Assembly (NCBI RefSeq): GCF_009696605.1
Contig: NZ_VULR01000002.1
Location: forward strand, 62,001 to 126,000
DNA length: 64,000 nucleotides
Reading direction: 5' to 3'
DNA from: Anaerosalibacter bizertensis
GTDB lineage: Bacteria > Bacillota > Clostridia > Tissierellales > Sporanaerobacteraceae
The position numbers were made by a program, and so were the translations under genes. The notes below the pieces were generated by a model. It did not search any database. It had not been told where the DNA came from and saw only the letters and a list, made by a program, of their open reading frames with translations. Positions 38,902-47,649 of the stretch are shown one piece after another. Each line of letters starts with the position of its first letter. Position 1 is the stretch's first letter.

Positions 38902-39702
38902 ATGGGGAATTTTAGATATTATATATCTATTATAATTACTTTTATAAAGTTTAATATAAAGAAGCTTTCAGAATATAGGGTGGATTTTTATTTAGGAGTA
39001 TTTTTATTATTAATTATACAATTTTTGAATTTGAGTTTTTTTTATTTAATATTTGATGCAGTACCTGAAATAGATGGTTGGAATTTGCATGAGATTTTAC
39101 TAGTATATGGATTTTATACTCTTAACTGTGGATTTTTTATATTTTTATTTGGGAAATTGAGAAGTCTTAAAGCGTATTTGTACTCAGGTGAATTTGAGAT
39201 AATGTTAACAAGACCAATACCACCAATTTTACACATTCTTATATCAGGATTTAATGAAGAATCTATATTTGAAATAATATTAGGATTCATTATTATATTT
39301 TATGCTATGAATAATTTAGGTATTTCGTTTAATTTTATAAATACAATAATTATTATTTTATTTATGATATTAGGAAGTCTAATTTTTGGAGCTATAGCAA
39401 TTATTGCTGAATCTATTTTATTTTATACAAGATATAGTTTTACACCTATTGATAGTATTTTTTCCCTTGCTGAGTTTACTAAATATCCAATCTCAATATT
39501 TGGAATTGTATTTCAGAAAATTTTAACCTTTATTATACCTTTAGGATTTCTAAGCTACTATCCTGCAAATTATTTTTTAAATAAGGAAACTATAAAAGTA
39601 AATATTTTTTTTGCAGAAGGAGTTATTTTATGTATTCTAATTATTGTATCAAAAATATTTTTTAATAAAGGCCTTAAAAAATATGAAGGTAATGGAAATT
39701 AG
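38902..39702 (+). CDS. ABC-2 family permease (DUF990-like), subunit 2
   Basis: The 266-residue protein has six predicted membrane helices and the motif GEFEIMLTRPIPPILHIL, the counterpart of the LLKPIDYQ motif of subunit 1. RBS GGAGG overlaps the end of the previous gene. It completes a four-gene unit with radical SAM enzyme, ATPase and permease 1, and a terminator follows. The substrate is unknown. Confidence 0.82.
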   Translation: MGNFRYYISIIITFIKFNIKKLSEYRVDFYLGVFLLLIIQFLNLSFFYLIFDAVPEIDGWNLHEILLVYGFYTLNCGFFIFLFGKLRSLKAYLYSGEFEIMLTRPIPPILHILISGFNEESIFEIILGFIIIFYAMNNLGISFNFINTIIIILFMILGSLIFGAIAIIAESILFYTRYSFTPIDSIFSLAEFTKYPISIFGIVFQKILTFIIPLGFLSYYPANYFLNKETIKVNIFFAEGVILCILIIVSKIFFNKGLKKYEGNGN

Positions 39703-39715
39703 TGTATATTTAAGT

Positions 39716-39768
39716 TAAAAAAATGCTCTTTTCTGTCTTATTCATGCAGGAAAGAGCATTTTTTCATA
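39716..39768 (+). terminator. Rho-independent terminator
   Basis: The AAATGCTCTTT/AAAGAGCATTT stem and T run end the radical SAM/ABC operon. Confidence 0.88.
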
Positions 39769-39784
39769 TTGGTAGTTTATTCAT

Positions 39785-40021
39785 TTAAATAGATGCTTCT
39801 TCTTTTTTATCTACTACATCGTAAAATAATTCGCTACTATATTTTATCATTCCGTATTTTTGCCCTTGCATTTCAGCAAGTATTTTTAACTCTTTGCCTG
39901 AGATTTCAACAGGTTCTTCCACTTCCTTTTTTTTCTTGTTTCTTACTTTACAGCTGTAAATAGCATCGTCTTCTAGTTTCTCAACTTCTATCCCTAAATG
40001 TCTTAATTTTTTAGAAAACAA
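39785..40021 (-). CDS. Small conserved-looking protein of unknown function
   Basis: The 78-residue cytosolic protein starts at TTG behind GGGGGTGA (minus strand), which supports real translation. It is highly charged, with a lysine cluster NKKKKEVEE in the middle. No membrane segment or known motif is seen. It follows recX on the same strand by about 110 bp. I do not recognise it. Confidence 0.55.
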   Translation of the reverse strand: MFSKKLRHLGIEVEKLEDDAIYSCKVRNKKKKEVEEPVEISGKELKILAEMQGQKYGMIKYSSELFYDVVDKKEEASI

Positions 40022-40120
40022 TACTTTTCACCCCCTGTTTTATATTTACCCCATTGAATATATAATACCATATTATAGAATTATTTTAAGTTATTATTCA
40101 TAATTTTAAGAAAAATACTA

Positions 40121-40152
40121 AAATAAAAAAAGAGCTATTTTACTAGCTCTCT
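40121..40152 (-). terminator. Intrinsic terminator of recX
   Basis: The AGAGCT/AGCTCT stem overlaps the recX stop and is followed, on the minus strand, by a T run. Confidence 0.75.
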
Positions 40153-40749
40153 TAAAACTTTAGAAACACATTCAAAAGAATACCCTCTTCTTTGAAGATA
40201 TCCACCTAATTTCCTATAGATAGCATTTTTATCATCATTTTTGTAAGATTTAATTTTTTTTGTTGCTAATTCCATAGCTCTTTCATATTCGTTGTCAGAA
40301 TATTTTTCTACTATTTCACTTGCTATGCTTTCATCTACACCTTTATTTTGTAATTCATGTTTTATTCTATAACTTCCTAGTTTTTTCAATCTAACTTTTT
40401 CTTCAGTGTAAATTTCAGCAAATCTTCTATCGTCTATAAAGTTATACTTTTTCAAATAAGCTAGGGTTTCATTAATTACTTCTTCATCGAAACCTTTTTT
40501 GATCATTTTATCCACAATTTCCTTTTCTGTTCTCCATCTGTTGGATAAAAACTTTAATGCATAATCATTGGCCCTATTTTGCTCTTCAGATTTTAGCACG
40601 TTTTCGATATAAGATTCATCTATTTCCATATTTTCTTTTAAATTATATTTATATGCTATTTCCAAACTCAGACCAAAGGCAAATTCGCCATCTAAGTATA
40701 TATTTACTCTATCTTTATTGTTTTGAGATTTTATTTTTGTTATTTTCAT
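40135..40749 (-). CDS. recX: Regulatory protein RecX
   Basis: The 204-residue protein has the tandem three-helix RecX repeats: ALKFLSNRWRTEKEIVDKMIKKGF, NFIDDRRFAEIYTEEK and the KLGSYRIKHELQNKGV segment. RecX limits RecA filament growth and recombinase activity. An AAAGGA site lies before the ATG. recA is not in the window. Confidence 0.9.
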   Translation of the reverse strand: MKITKIKSQNNKDRVNIYLDGEFAFGLSLEIAYKYNLKENMEIDESYIENVLKSEEQNRANDYALKFLSNRWRTEKEIVDKMIKKGFDEEVINETLAYLKKYNFIDDRRFAEIYTEEKVRLKKLGSYRIKHELQNKGVDESIASEIVEKYSDNEYERAMELATKKIKSYKNDDKNAIYRKLGGYLQRRGYSFECVSKVLRELVK

Positions 40750-40908
40750 AAAAAAATCCTTTCATGTGATGATATTTTAAGTAAAGTATATTAGAATATA
40801 ATATATAGTCTATATTATCATAAAATTAAATTAGAGTCTAAAATCTTTATTGTTAAACGATTATTAGGGTATAAAGGTAAATAGTAGGAAATTAAGGAGA
40901 CCGATGAA

Positions 40909-41610
40909 ATGAAAAAAGATAAGATTATATTTTTTGTTATTAGCACTATATTAGGTGTTTTAATTGGATTTCAGTTTAATACTGTAGATAGTGTAAAAGA
41001 AGCTAGTATGGCTCCTGGAAAGGAAGGAGAAAAAATAGCTTTAAAAATCGAGAAATTGAGTCAAGAAAAAGAAAGTTTAGAAGAAGAGATAAAAGAACGT
41101 GGTAAGTTATTGAAAAAATATGAAAAAAGTATAATGGATGAAAAAACAAAAGGTTTGATAAAAGAAACAGAGAAATATAAAATGATATCTGGATACGAAG
41201 AAATAGAAGGACCGGGAATTATAATTGAAATTAATGATTTATATGATGATTATTTATATTATTCTGATGATCAGGTATTGGTAGAGAAAAAGGAATTATT
41301 GACTTTTATTGTTAATATTTTAAGAATGGCAAATGCAGAAGCTATTTCAATTAATGATCTTCGTATTACAGGATATACAGAAATAGAAGTAGCAGGAAGA
41401 CATTTTGAAATAAATGGAGTATCTACAAATACACCATTTTCAATAAAAGTAATTGGAAATTCAAGCGATTTATATAAAATAATAGAGCATTTAGTTGATG
41501 ATGAATATTTTGATATAAAAATAACAAAAAGTAACAATATAACCATACCAAAATTCAATAAACAAATTGAATTCAAAAATGCAGAACCTATAATTGAAGG
41601 GAGTAAATAA
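40909..41610 (+). CDS. DUF881 family membrane-anchored protein
   Basis: The 233-residue protein has an N-terminal membrane anchor (about residues 6-24), a coiled coil (about 45-90) and the DUF881 domain (about 100-225). Landmarks are GYEEIEGPGIIIEINDL, LLTFIVNILRMANAEAISINDLRI and GYTEIEVAGRHFEINGV. DUF881 proteins are common in Firmicutes near division genes but have no established activity. It is divergent from recX and ends 100 bp upstream of the first cobalamin riboswitch. Confidence 0.85.
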   Translation: MKKDKIIFFVISTILGVLIGFQFNTVDSVKEASMAPGKEGEKIALKIEKLSQEKESLEEEIKERGKLLKKYEKSIMDEKTKGLIKETEKYKMISGYEEIEGPGIIIEINDLYDDYLYYSDDQVLVEKKELLTFIVNILRMANAEAISINDLRITGYTEIEVAGRHFEINGVSTNTPFSIKVIGNSSDLYKIIEHLVDDEYFDIKITKSNNITIPKFNKQIEFKNAEPIIEGSK

Positions 41611-41712
41611 AAGCAACAAAACTTATAATTTGACATAAAATGAGGAGATTATGTATAAATTAACAATTTGACAATAAAAATTTTATATAGTAATATATAC
41701 CTATAATTAAAT

Positions 41713-41996
41713 AGATTCTATGGTTGCTTATGCAATAATAGGGAATAAGGTGAGAGACCTTAACAGCCCCCGCTACTGTAAAAGCTACTAATACTCTGAT
41801 AATATCACTGAATATAATTTTGGGAAGATAAGGGTATTGGGTTAGAAGCTTTAAGTCAGGAGACCTGCCATAGATATAACGGAAAGCTAATTTCGGTGGG
41901 AAATTAAGCGTACGATTATATATTTTTGAAAATTTGTTTTTCATTTATTTAAATGTCTTATGCTAAAAATCCTACTGTGTAGGATTTTTTTATTTT
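41713..41996 (+). ncRNA. Cobalamin riboswitch 1 (consensus type) with terminator
   Basis: The core GGGAATAAGGTGAGAGACC ... ACAGCCCCCGCTACTGT (41741-41780) and AAGTCAGGAGACCTGCC (41852-41869) match the cobalamin aptamer consensus closely. The expression platform ends in a terminator (41965-41996, AATCCTAC/GTAGGATT plus T run). It precedes the cytosolic LRR gene by about 95 bp. Corrinoid binding would be expected to switch that gene off. Confidence 0.93.
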
Positions 41997-42089
41997 CTAA
42001 GAAAATATATAGATAGGATTCAATACAATGGATATAAAATTATGAATATTCAAACGATATAACAATGCAACTGAAAGGGGAAAAAGTAG

Positions 42090-42935
42090 ATGGCAAAGAG
42101 TAGGATACGGGTTTGGAATTCTGAAAATATTATTTTTACACTAGATAAGAATAGAGCAAAGCAATATAAGGAAGAAATTGTTGATATAAATGAAAAATAT
42201 GTAAGGATTTCAAACAATGCTTTTGAAAGAAATTTAAAAATAAAAGAAGTTGTTTTGCCAGATACCCTTGTCCTAATTGGTAAGAATGCATTTAAGGAAT
42301 GCAAATCTTTAAAAAAAATACATATACCAGAGTCTGTAAAAACTATTGAGGAAGGAGCTTTTAGAGATTGTGTAAGTTTGAAAATCGTTAAACTTCCAGA
42401 TGGAATGGACAAGCTAAATAAAAATATATTTAAAGGTTGTAATAATTTAAAAAAAGTGTTTATTTCCACAGAAAGTGAAATAAACACTATAGATTCAGAT
42501 GTTTTTAATAACTGTGAGAAACTGGAATATATCCAATTGCCAAAGGCTGTAAAAAGGATTGAATTCCGCTCTTTTTATAGAACAAAATCATTAAAGAAAA
42601 TTGCATTACCAGAAGATTTAGAGTACATAGGTAAAGAAGCTTTTTATTTATCAGGAATAGAAAATATTGAGATACCAGATAAGGTCAAAGAAATAGATGA
42701 TTCTGCTTTTAAAAATTGCAAATATATTGTAGGTGTTAGAATACCTGAAAATGTAAAAAGGATTGGCAAAGATGCATTTAGCGGGTGTAGAAGATTGAAA
42801 ACTATAGAAATACCTCATGATTTAGAAGACATTGGGGATAAAATTGTGAACCTACATACAACTGTAAGGTGTAGAGAAGGATCAAATGTAGATAATTATT
42901 GTGAAAAGTTCGGTATCAAAACCGAATACATTTAA
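42090..42935 (+). CDS. Leucine-rich-repeat protein (BspA-type, LRR_5), no signal peptide
   Basis: The 281-residue protein consists almost wholly of about eight BspA-type repeats of roughly 23 residues, of the form IPxxVKxIxxxAFxxCxxLKxI. No signal peptide or membrane segment is present, unlike most BspA-type proteins, so it should be cytosolic unless exported unconventionally. It lies behind a canonical cobalamin riboswitch and ahead of wall-anchored proteins with the same repeat type, suggesting a role tied to corrinoid supply. The function is unknown. RBS AAAGGGG is 9 bp before ATG. Confidence 0.82.
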   Translation: MAKSRIRVWNSENIIFTLDKNRAKQYKEEIVDINEKYVRISNNAFERNLKIKEVVLPDTLVLIGKNAFKECKSLKKIHIPESVKTIEEGAFRDCVSLKIVKLPDGMDKLNKNIFKGCNNLKKVFISTESEINTIDSDVFNNCEKLEYIQLPKAVKRIEFRSFYRTKSLKKIALPEDLEYIGKEAFYLSGIENIEIPDKVKEIDDSAFKNCKYIVGVRIPENVKRIGKDAFSGCRRLKTIEIPHDLEDIGDKIVNLHTTVRCREGSNVDNYCEKFGIKTEYI

Positions 42936-42949
42936 CAATTTAACTTTAA

Positions 42950-43197
42950 ATCAAAGAAAGCCAAAAATTTATTTATAAGGCAGGATAGTATATATTATCC
43001 TATTAAATCAGGTGAGAATCCTGAACAGATGCGCTACCGTGATAACCTTATTGAAAATAAAGGTTTAGTCGGAAATAGTTTCTTTGATAACAGAAAATGA
43101 ATCTAAATATTAATTAGATTTGTTTTGAGGAAAGTTCTACAGCATAAATAGAGCTTCTGTTTTAAGGGATTAACTACTTAGAACAGAAGCCTTTTTA
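42950..43197 (+). ncRNA. Cobalamin riboswitch 2 (variant core) with terminator
   Basis: ATCAGGTGAGAATCCTGA then ACAGATGCGCTACCGTGA (43008-43042) mirrors the aptamer core but with ATGCGC in place of the usual CCCCGC. AGTCGGAAATAG stands for the 3' conserved block. The terminator (43153-43197, GCTTCTGTTTTAAG stem, T run) overlaps an alternative hairpin AAGTTCTA/TAGAGCTT (about 43132-43157), as expected for an antiterminator. It controls the LRR-DUF4430 gene. Confidence 0.8.
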
Positions 43198-43222
43198 TTA
43201 TAAAATTAAGGAGGGTTTTATA

Positions 43223-46200
43223 TTGAAAAATAAGAGTATAAGAAAATGTTTATCTTTCTTGATGGCATTTACAATGATCTTTTCAACAATAAGTTTTTCA
43301 TTTGCAGAAGGACTAGAAGTAGACAAAGACACAGTAAAAGAAGCAAAACCAAATATATTTGAATTTGATAAAGAAACAGGCACTATCATAAAATATATTG
43401 GTTCCAGCAAAACTGTAACTATACCAGAAGAAATTGATGGAGTTAAAGTTGAAAAAATTGGTGATGGAGCTTTTGCAAGTAAAGAATTAGAATCTATAAC
43501 TATTGCAAATGGTGTAAAGAAAATAGGAGAGCGTGCTTTTTTAGGGAATAAATTGAAGTCAGTTGAAATCCCGAATAGTGTCACATGTATTGATAATTTA
43601 GCTTTTGCAGACAGTGAATTGACTAATGTTAAGTTTTCAAAGAATTTAACAAATATAGGAGTTGAAGCTTTTAAGGATAATAAGTTGGAAGAAGTTGAAA
43701 TCCCTAATAGTGTAAAAAATATTGATAGAAGTGCATTTCAAAACAATAAATTAACAAAAGCTAATATTCCAGATAATTTAGAAGACATAGGTTACCATGC
43801 ATTTGCAAATAATCAACTAGAGAAAGTGACTATACCAGGAAGTCTTAAAAAAGTTGATAATCATGCGTTTGCAGATAATCAAATAAAAGAACTTGTTATT
43901 CAAGATGGTGTAGAGATCTTGTATTGGAGTGCTTTTGCTAATAATCAATTAACAGAAGTTAATATTCCAAGTAGTGTTGTAACTATTGCAAATGGTGCTT
44001 TTAATAATAATCAATTAAGCAAAATTAATATTCCAAGTAGTGTTGAAACTATTGAAGAAGGAGCTTTTAGCAATAATAGAATTTTACAAGGAAATGCCCT
44101 TATAGATAAGCATGAAAAAGATATAGATATAGAAGAAGGAGCATTTTATAACAATGGTACTGATGGAAAAACAGAAATCACACCAATATTTTTAAAAGAT
44201 ACAAAGATTAAGATAATTACTAATTTAGAAGATGAACAATGGGTTACTGATCCAAACTTTTCTTTTAATGCTATAGCAAAAGTAGACGATGAAAAAGTAA
44301 AATTAGAAGTTGAACATCATGGCAAATATATACAGGGAGATGATAAAGGTAATTATTCACTTAACTTTACTGAAGAAGGAAGACAATATATTAATTTAAT
44401 AGCTATTCATGGTGAGGATATAGTACAAGAAACATATACAATTTATTATAAAGAATTGCCAGGTGAAGGGGATGGGGCTGACAACGAGCGTTTTAAGCCT
44501 ACTGTAAAGACCAACCTAAAAGATGGAATTACTATTAAATCATCAATTCACAATATATGGATAATAGCTAAGGATTATAAAGGAAATAATATAGATGCAA
44601 GTAATATTATAGTATATTGCAATGGGAAACCAGTGTCTATTAATTGGACTGACGGAGATCAAACCAGTTATGATCTTCCAATAAGAAATGGCGCTAATAG
44701 AGTTGATATTATTGTACGGGATTCTGAAGGAAATAGAATCAAATTAACATTTGAGAAAATTAAAGGTATTGTAAAAGATCAAGTTGTAGATGAAATTCCA
44801 ACTATTGAAACTACTTTAAAAAGTATGACTACAAAAGCAGACAAGATTACTTTTGATTTATGGGCAAAAGATCCTAGTGGGAATAAAATAAGTACTTCAA
44901 ATGTTAAAGTTACAAACAATGGAAAACCAGTCGGTATTAATTGGGATGATAAGGAAAAAACTAGTTATACTTTAAATCTAGAAATAGGAACAAACAATGT
45001 TGAGATTAAAGTTAATTATAATGGAAAAGATTATGTAGAAAATTATACTTTAATTCGTGAAGAAGCAGAAGATGGGGAAGTAATAGGTACATTTACTTTT
45101 AGTATGGAGGCTTCTACGGTAGGCTTAGGATATTTAATAGAACCTATTCAAGTTAATATTCATAAAGGAAGGAATGCGGCTCAAGAATTAGATGAAATAA
45201 TAAGAACACATGGATATAAATATGAAAAAACAGGGAGTCTTGAAAGTAGCTTTTATTTAGCAACTCTTTTAGATGGTGAAAATAAAATTTATAAAGTTAA
45301 ACCTAGAATTCCAGATGAATTAAAAAGAAAGTTAGAAGAAAACAGTGTTCCATATGACGAGGAAGATTATAATCCAGAATGGGGATTAGGCGAATTTGAC
45401 TTTAATTTTATGTCAGGATGGATGTATGCAGTAAACAATGTATTTCCAAATGTCGGATTTGCAGATAAATATCTTCAAGACGGAGACGTAATGCGTGTAC
45501 AATTTACATTAGCTTATGGCAATGATATTGGTGGCGCGGATGCCATGGGTGGAGGATATGAGAACAATATGTTCCCTAAAGTTAATAAAGATGAATTGAC
45601 TAAAAAAGTAGCAGAAATAAATAGTAATAGTAGAAAAGAAGAATATTTAAAAGTAAAACGAGTTAAGGATGCTTATGATGAATCTATTAGAGTTCTACAA
45701 GCATTTGGAGTTTCTCAAGAAGAAATTGATAAAACTTTAGAAAATTTAGAAACAGCTATAAACAATGTATCACAAGTAGTATCAGTAAAAGAAATAGAAG
45801 AAATAGAAGTAAACTATGGAACAAGTAAAGAAGAAGTAATAGAAAAATTACCAACAAAAGTTACATTAAACTTAAGCAATGGAACTAAAGAAGAAGTAGA
45901 TGTAACTTGGACAAGTGAAGAATATGCTGAAAACAAAGCAGGAGATTATACATTTGTAGGAAGCTATGAATTGCCAGAAGGAGTAACAGGAAAGAAACCA
46001 GAAGTAAATGTAAAAGTAACAGTAAAAGAAGAAGTAATAACAATAAAAGAAATATCTCAAATAGAAGAAATAGAAGTAAACTATGGAACAAGCAAAGAAG
46101 AAGTAATAGAAAAATTACCAACAAAAATTACATTAAACTTAAGCAATGGAACTAAAGAAGAAGTAGATGTAACTTGGACAAGTGAAGAGTATGATGAGAA

Positions 46201-47236
46201 TAAAGTAGGAGAATATACATTTATAGGAAGTTATGATTTACCAGAAGGAGTAACAGGAGAAAAACTAGAAGTAAGTGTTAAAATAATAGTAAAAGAAGAA
46301 CCAGTACCAGAAGTAGATAAGGCAAAACTAGAAGAAATAATAAATCTGGCTGAAAAGATAGATACAGATGGAAAGGCAGAAGAAGATATAAAAGCTTTAG
46401 AAGAAGCAATATTAGCAGGAAAAGAGATTCTTGCTAAAGAAGAAGTAACACAAGAAGAAGTAGATAATGCAGTAAAGGCGATAAAAACAGCAATATCTAA
46501 TTTGGAAGATAAAGAAGAACCAGTACCAGAAGTAGACAAATCAAAACTAGAAGAAATACTAAACTCAGCTGAAAGTCTAGAGATAGAAGATAAGACAGAA
46601 AAGAGTGTGAAAGCTCTAGAAGAAGCAATAGCAATAGGAAAAGAAATCTTTGTTAAAGAAGAAGTAACACAAGAAGAAGTAGACAGTGCAGTAGAGGCAA
46701 TAAAAACAGCAATATCTAACTTAGAAGATAAAGAAGAACCAAAACCAGAAGTAGATAAAACAAGATTAGAAGAAATACTAAATTCAGCTGAAAAGATAAA
46801 TATAGAAGGGAAAACAGAAGAAAGCATAAAAGCTTTGAATAAAGCAATATTAGCAGGAAAAGAGGTTCTTAATAAAGAAGGAGTAACACAGGAAGAGATA
46901 GATAGTGCAGTAGAAGCAATTAAATATGCAATAAATAGTTTGAAAGATAAAGAAGAACCTATTAAACCAACTGAGCCAACTGAACCACAAAAACCAAATG
47001 ACAATGACTCAGAAAAACCAATTAAACCGACTAAGCCACAAAAACCAAATAAACCAGGAACAATAGATAAAGTAGATAATAAACCAACTAAACCAAATGT
47101 AGAAGATAAACCAGCTAAAACATCACTTCCTAAAACAGGACAATCCTCTATGCTGTGGCTAAGTATTTTAGGAATAATCCTATTAGTAGTTGGAGCTAAA
47201 CTATGGATAGATAAAAGAAAAGAAAAAGAAGCATAA
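43223..47236 (+). CDS. LPXTG wall-anchored LRR + DUF4430 (transcobalamin-like beta domain) protein
   Basis: The 1337-residue protein starts at TTG after AAGGAGGG. Order: signal peptide (1-28); BspA LRRs (about 45-315); several beta-sandwich repeats (about 325-610); DUF4430 (about 618-775, STVGLGYLIEP ... SGWMYAVNNVFPNVG ... LQDGDVMRVQF), which resembles the C-terminal beta domain of transcobalamin/intrinsic factor; two Ig-like Big_4 domains (about 853-1025); three FIVAR repeats (about 1030-1240); Pro-rich spacer; LPKTG at 1302-1306 with hydrophobic helix and basic tail for sortase. It is riboswitch-controlled. I infer a surface corrinoid-binding protein. DNA from 46084 to the end is identical to the next gene. 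Confidence 0.85.
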   Translation: MKNKSIRKCLSFLMAFTMIFSTISFSFAEGLEVDKDTVKEAKPNIFEFDKETGTIIKYIGSSKTVTIPEEIDGVKVEKIGDGAFASKELESITIANGVKKIGERAFLGNKLKSVEIPNSVTCIDNLAFADSELTNVKFSKNLTNIGVEAFKDNKLEEVEIPNSVKNIDRSAFQNNKLTKANIPDNLEDIGYHAFANNQLEKVTIPGSLKKVDNHAFADNQIKELVIQDGVEILYWSAFANNQLTEVNIPSSVVTIANGAFNNNQLSKINIPSSVETIEEGAFSNNRILQGNALIDKHEKDIDIEEGAFYNNGTDGKTEITPIFLKDTKIKIITNLEDEQWVTDPNFSFNAIAKVDDEKVKLEVEHHGKYIQGDDKGNYSLNFTEEGRQYINLIAIHGEDIVQETYTIYYKELPGEGDGADNERFKPTVKTNLKDGITIKSSIHNIWIIAKDYKGNNIDASNIIVYCNGKPVSINWTDGDQTSYDLPIRNGANRVDIIVRDSEGNRIKLTFEKIKGIVKDQVVDEIPTIETTLKSMTTKADKITFDLWAKDPSGNKISTSNVKVTNNGKPVGINWDDKEKTSYTLNLEIGTNNVEIKVNYNGKDYVENYTLIREEAEDGEVIGTFTFSMEASTVGLGYLIEPIQVNIHKGRNAAQELDEIIRTHGYKYEKTGSLESSFYLATLLDGENKIYKVKPRIPDELKRKLEENSVPYDEEDYNPEWGLGEFDFNFMSGWMYAVNNVFPNVGFADKYLQDGDVMRVQFTLAYGNDIGGADAMGGGYENNMFPKVNKDELTKKVAEINSNSRKEEYLKVKRVKDAYDESIRVLQAFGVSQEEIDKTLENLETAINNVSQVVSVKEIEEIEVNYGTSKEEVIEKLPTKVTLNLSNGTKEEVDVTWTSEEYAENKAGDYTFVGSYELPEGVTGKKPEVNVKVTVKEEVITIKEISQIEEIEVNYGTSKEEVIEKLPTKITLNLSNGTKEEVDVTWTSEEYDENKVGEYTFIGSYDLPEGVTGEKLEVSVKIIVKEEPVPEVDKAKLEEIINLAEKIDTDGKAEEDIKALEEAILAGKEILAKEEVTQEEVDNAVKAIKTAISNLEDKEEPVPEVDKSKLEEILNSAESLEIEDKTEKSVKALEEAIAIGKEIFVKEEVTQEEVDSAVEAIKTAISNLEDKEEPKPEVDKTRLEEILNSAEKINIEGKTEESIKALNKAILAGKEVLNKEGVTQEEIDSAVEAIKYAINSLKDKEEPIKPTEPTEPQKPNDNDSEKPIKPTKPQKPNKPGTIDKVDNKPTKPNVEDKPAKTSLPKTGQSSMLWLSILGIILLVVGAKLWIDKRKEKEA

Positions 47237-47243
47237 AGTTATT

Positions 47244-47281
47244 AAGGATAAGAGCTTTTAAGAGTTCTTATCCTTTTTATA
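47244..47281 (+). terminator. Rho-independent terminator
   Basis: The AAGGATAAGAGCT/AGTTCTTATCCTT stem with T run follows the LRR-DUF4430 gene. An identical copy lies at 51896-51933. Confidence 0.88.
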
Positions 47282-47317
47282 TTGTTGAAAATAGCTATAT
47301 AGAAAATTAAAATTAGT

Positions 47318-47346
47318 TTGCCTTGAAAAATAAAATATGCTATACT
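47318..47346 (+). promoter_or_regulatory. Promoter upstream of riboswitch 3 (predicted)
   Basis: TTGCCT (47318-47323), a 17-bp spacer and TATACT (47341-47346) with an extended TG. An identical copy lies at 51970-51998 ahead of riboswitch 4. Confidence 0.65.
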
Positions 47347-47384
47347 TTAATAAGAATACATTGTTATAGTATTTTTTACAATTT

Positions 47385-47622
47385 AACTTTATATCAAGGA
47401 AGTCTCAATTTATTCTAAATTGAGAAGGATATGTAGATTATCCTCAGGGAATCAGGTGAAAATCCTGAACAGATGCGCTACCGTGAAATTCAGTCGGGAA
47501 CCTGCTCTTTGATGATAGAAAACAAGCCTCGCAAATAGGTTTTGTTTTGAGTAAAGTTCTACAGCATATATAGAGCTTCTGTCGTGAGTAAATTATTTAC
47601 TTGTGACAGAAGCTTTTTATTA
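47385..47622 (+). ncRNA. Cobalamin riboswitch 3 (variant core) with terminator
   Basis: GGGAATCAGGTGAAAATCC and ACAGATGCGCTACCGTGA (47447-47487) and CAGTCGGGAACCTGC (47491-47505) form a cobalamin-type core of the variant kind. The terminator at 47574-47622 has a perfect stem starting GCTTCTGTCGTGAGTAAA. It controls the alpha-barrel wall protein. Confidence 0.85.
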
Positions 47623-47649
47623 TAAAAAATTAGGACAAGGAGGAGAAAA

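Larger units (their letters stand above)
46084..47580 (+). repeat. 1,497-bp perfect direct repeat, copy 1
   Basis: It is identical to 50736-52232 (offset 4,652) by reading both copies. It covers the Big_4/FIVAR/LPXTG coding end, the terminator, the promoter and the riboswitch aptamer of the next gene. Confidence 0.93.

Noticed and set aside
41660-41944. 94-codon minus-strand frame
   Set aside because: It lies opposite the cobalamin riboswitch aptamer, whose conserved core explains the sequence. No RBS is present.
46231-47004. 257-codon minus-strand frame opposite the FIVAR repeats (repeated at 50883-51656)
   Set aside because: It arises from the repetitive coding strand, consists of Ser-rich repeats and has no start signals. 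It is duplicated only because the DNA repeat is duplicated.
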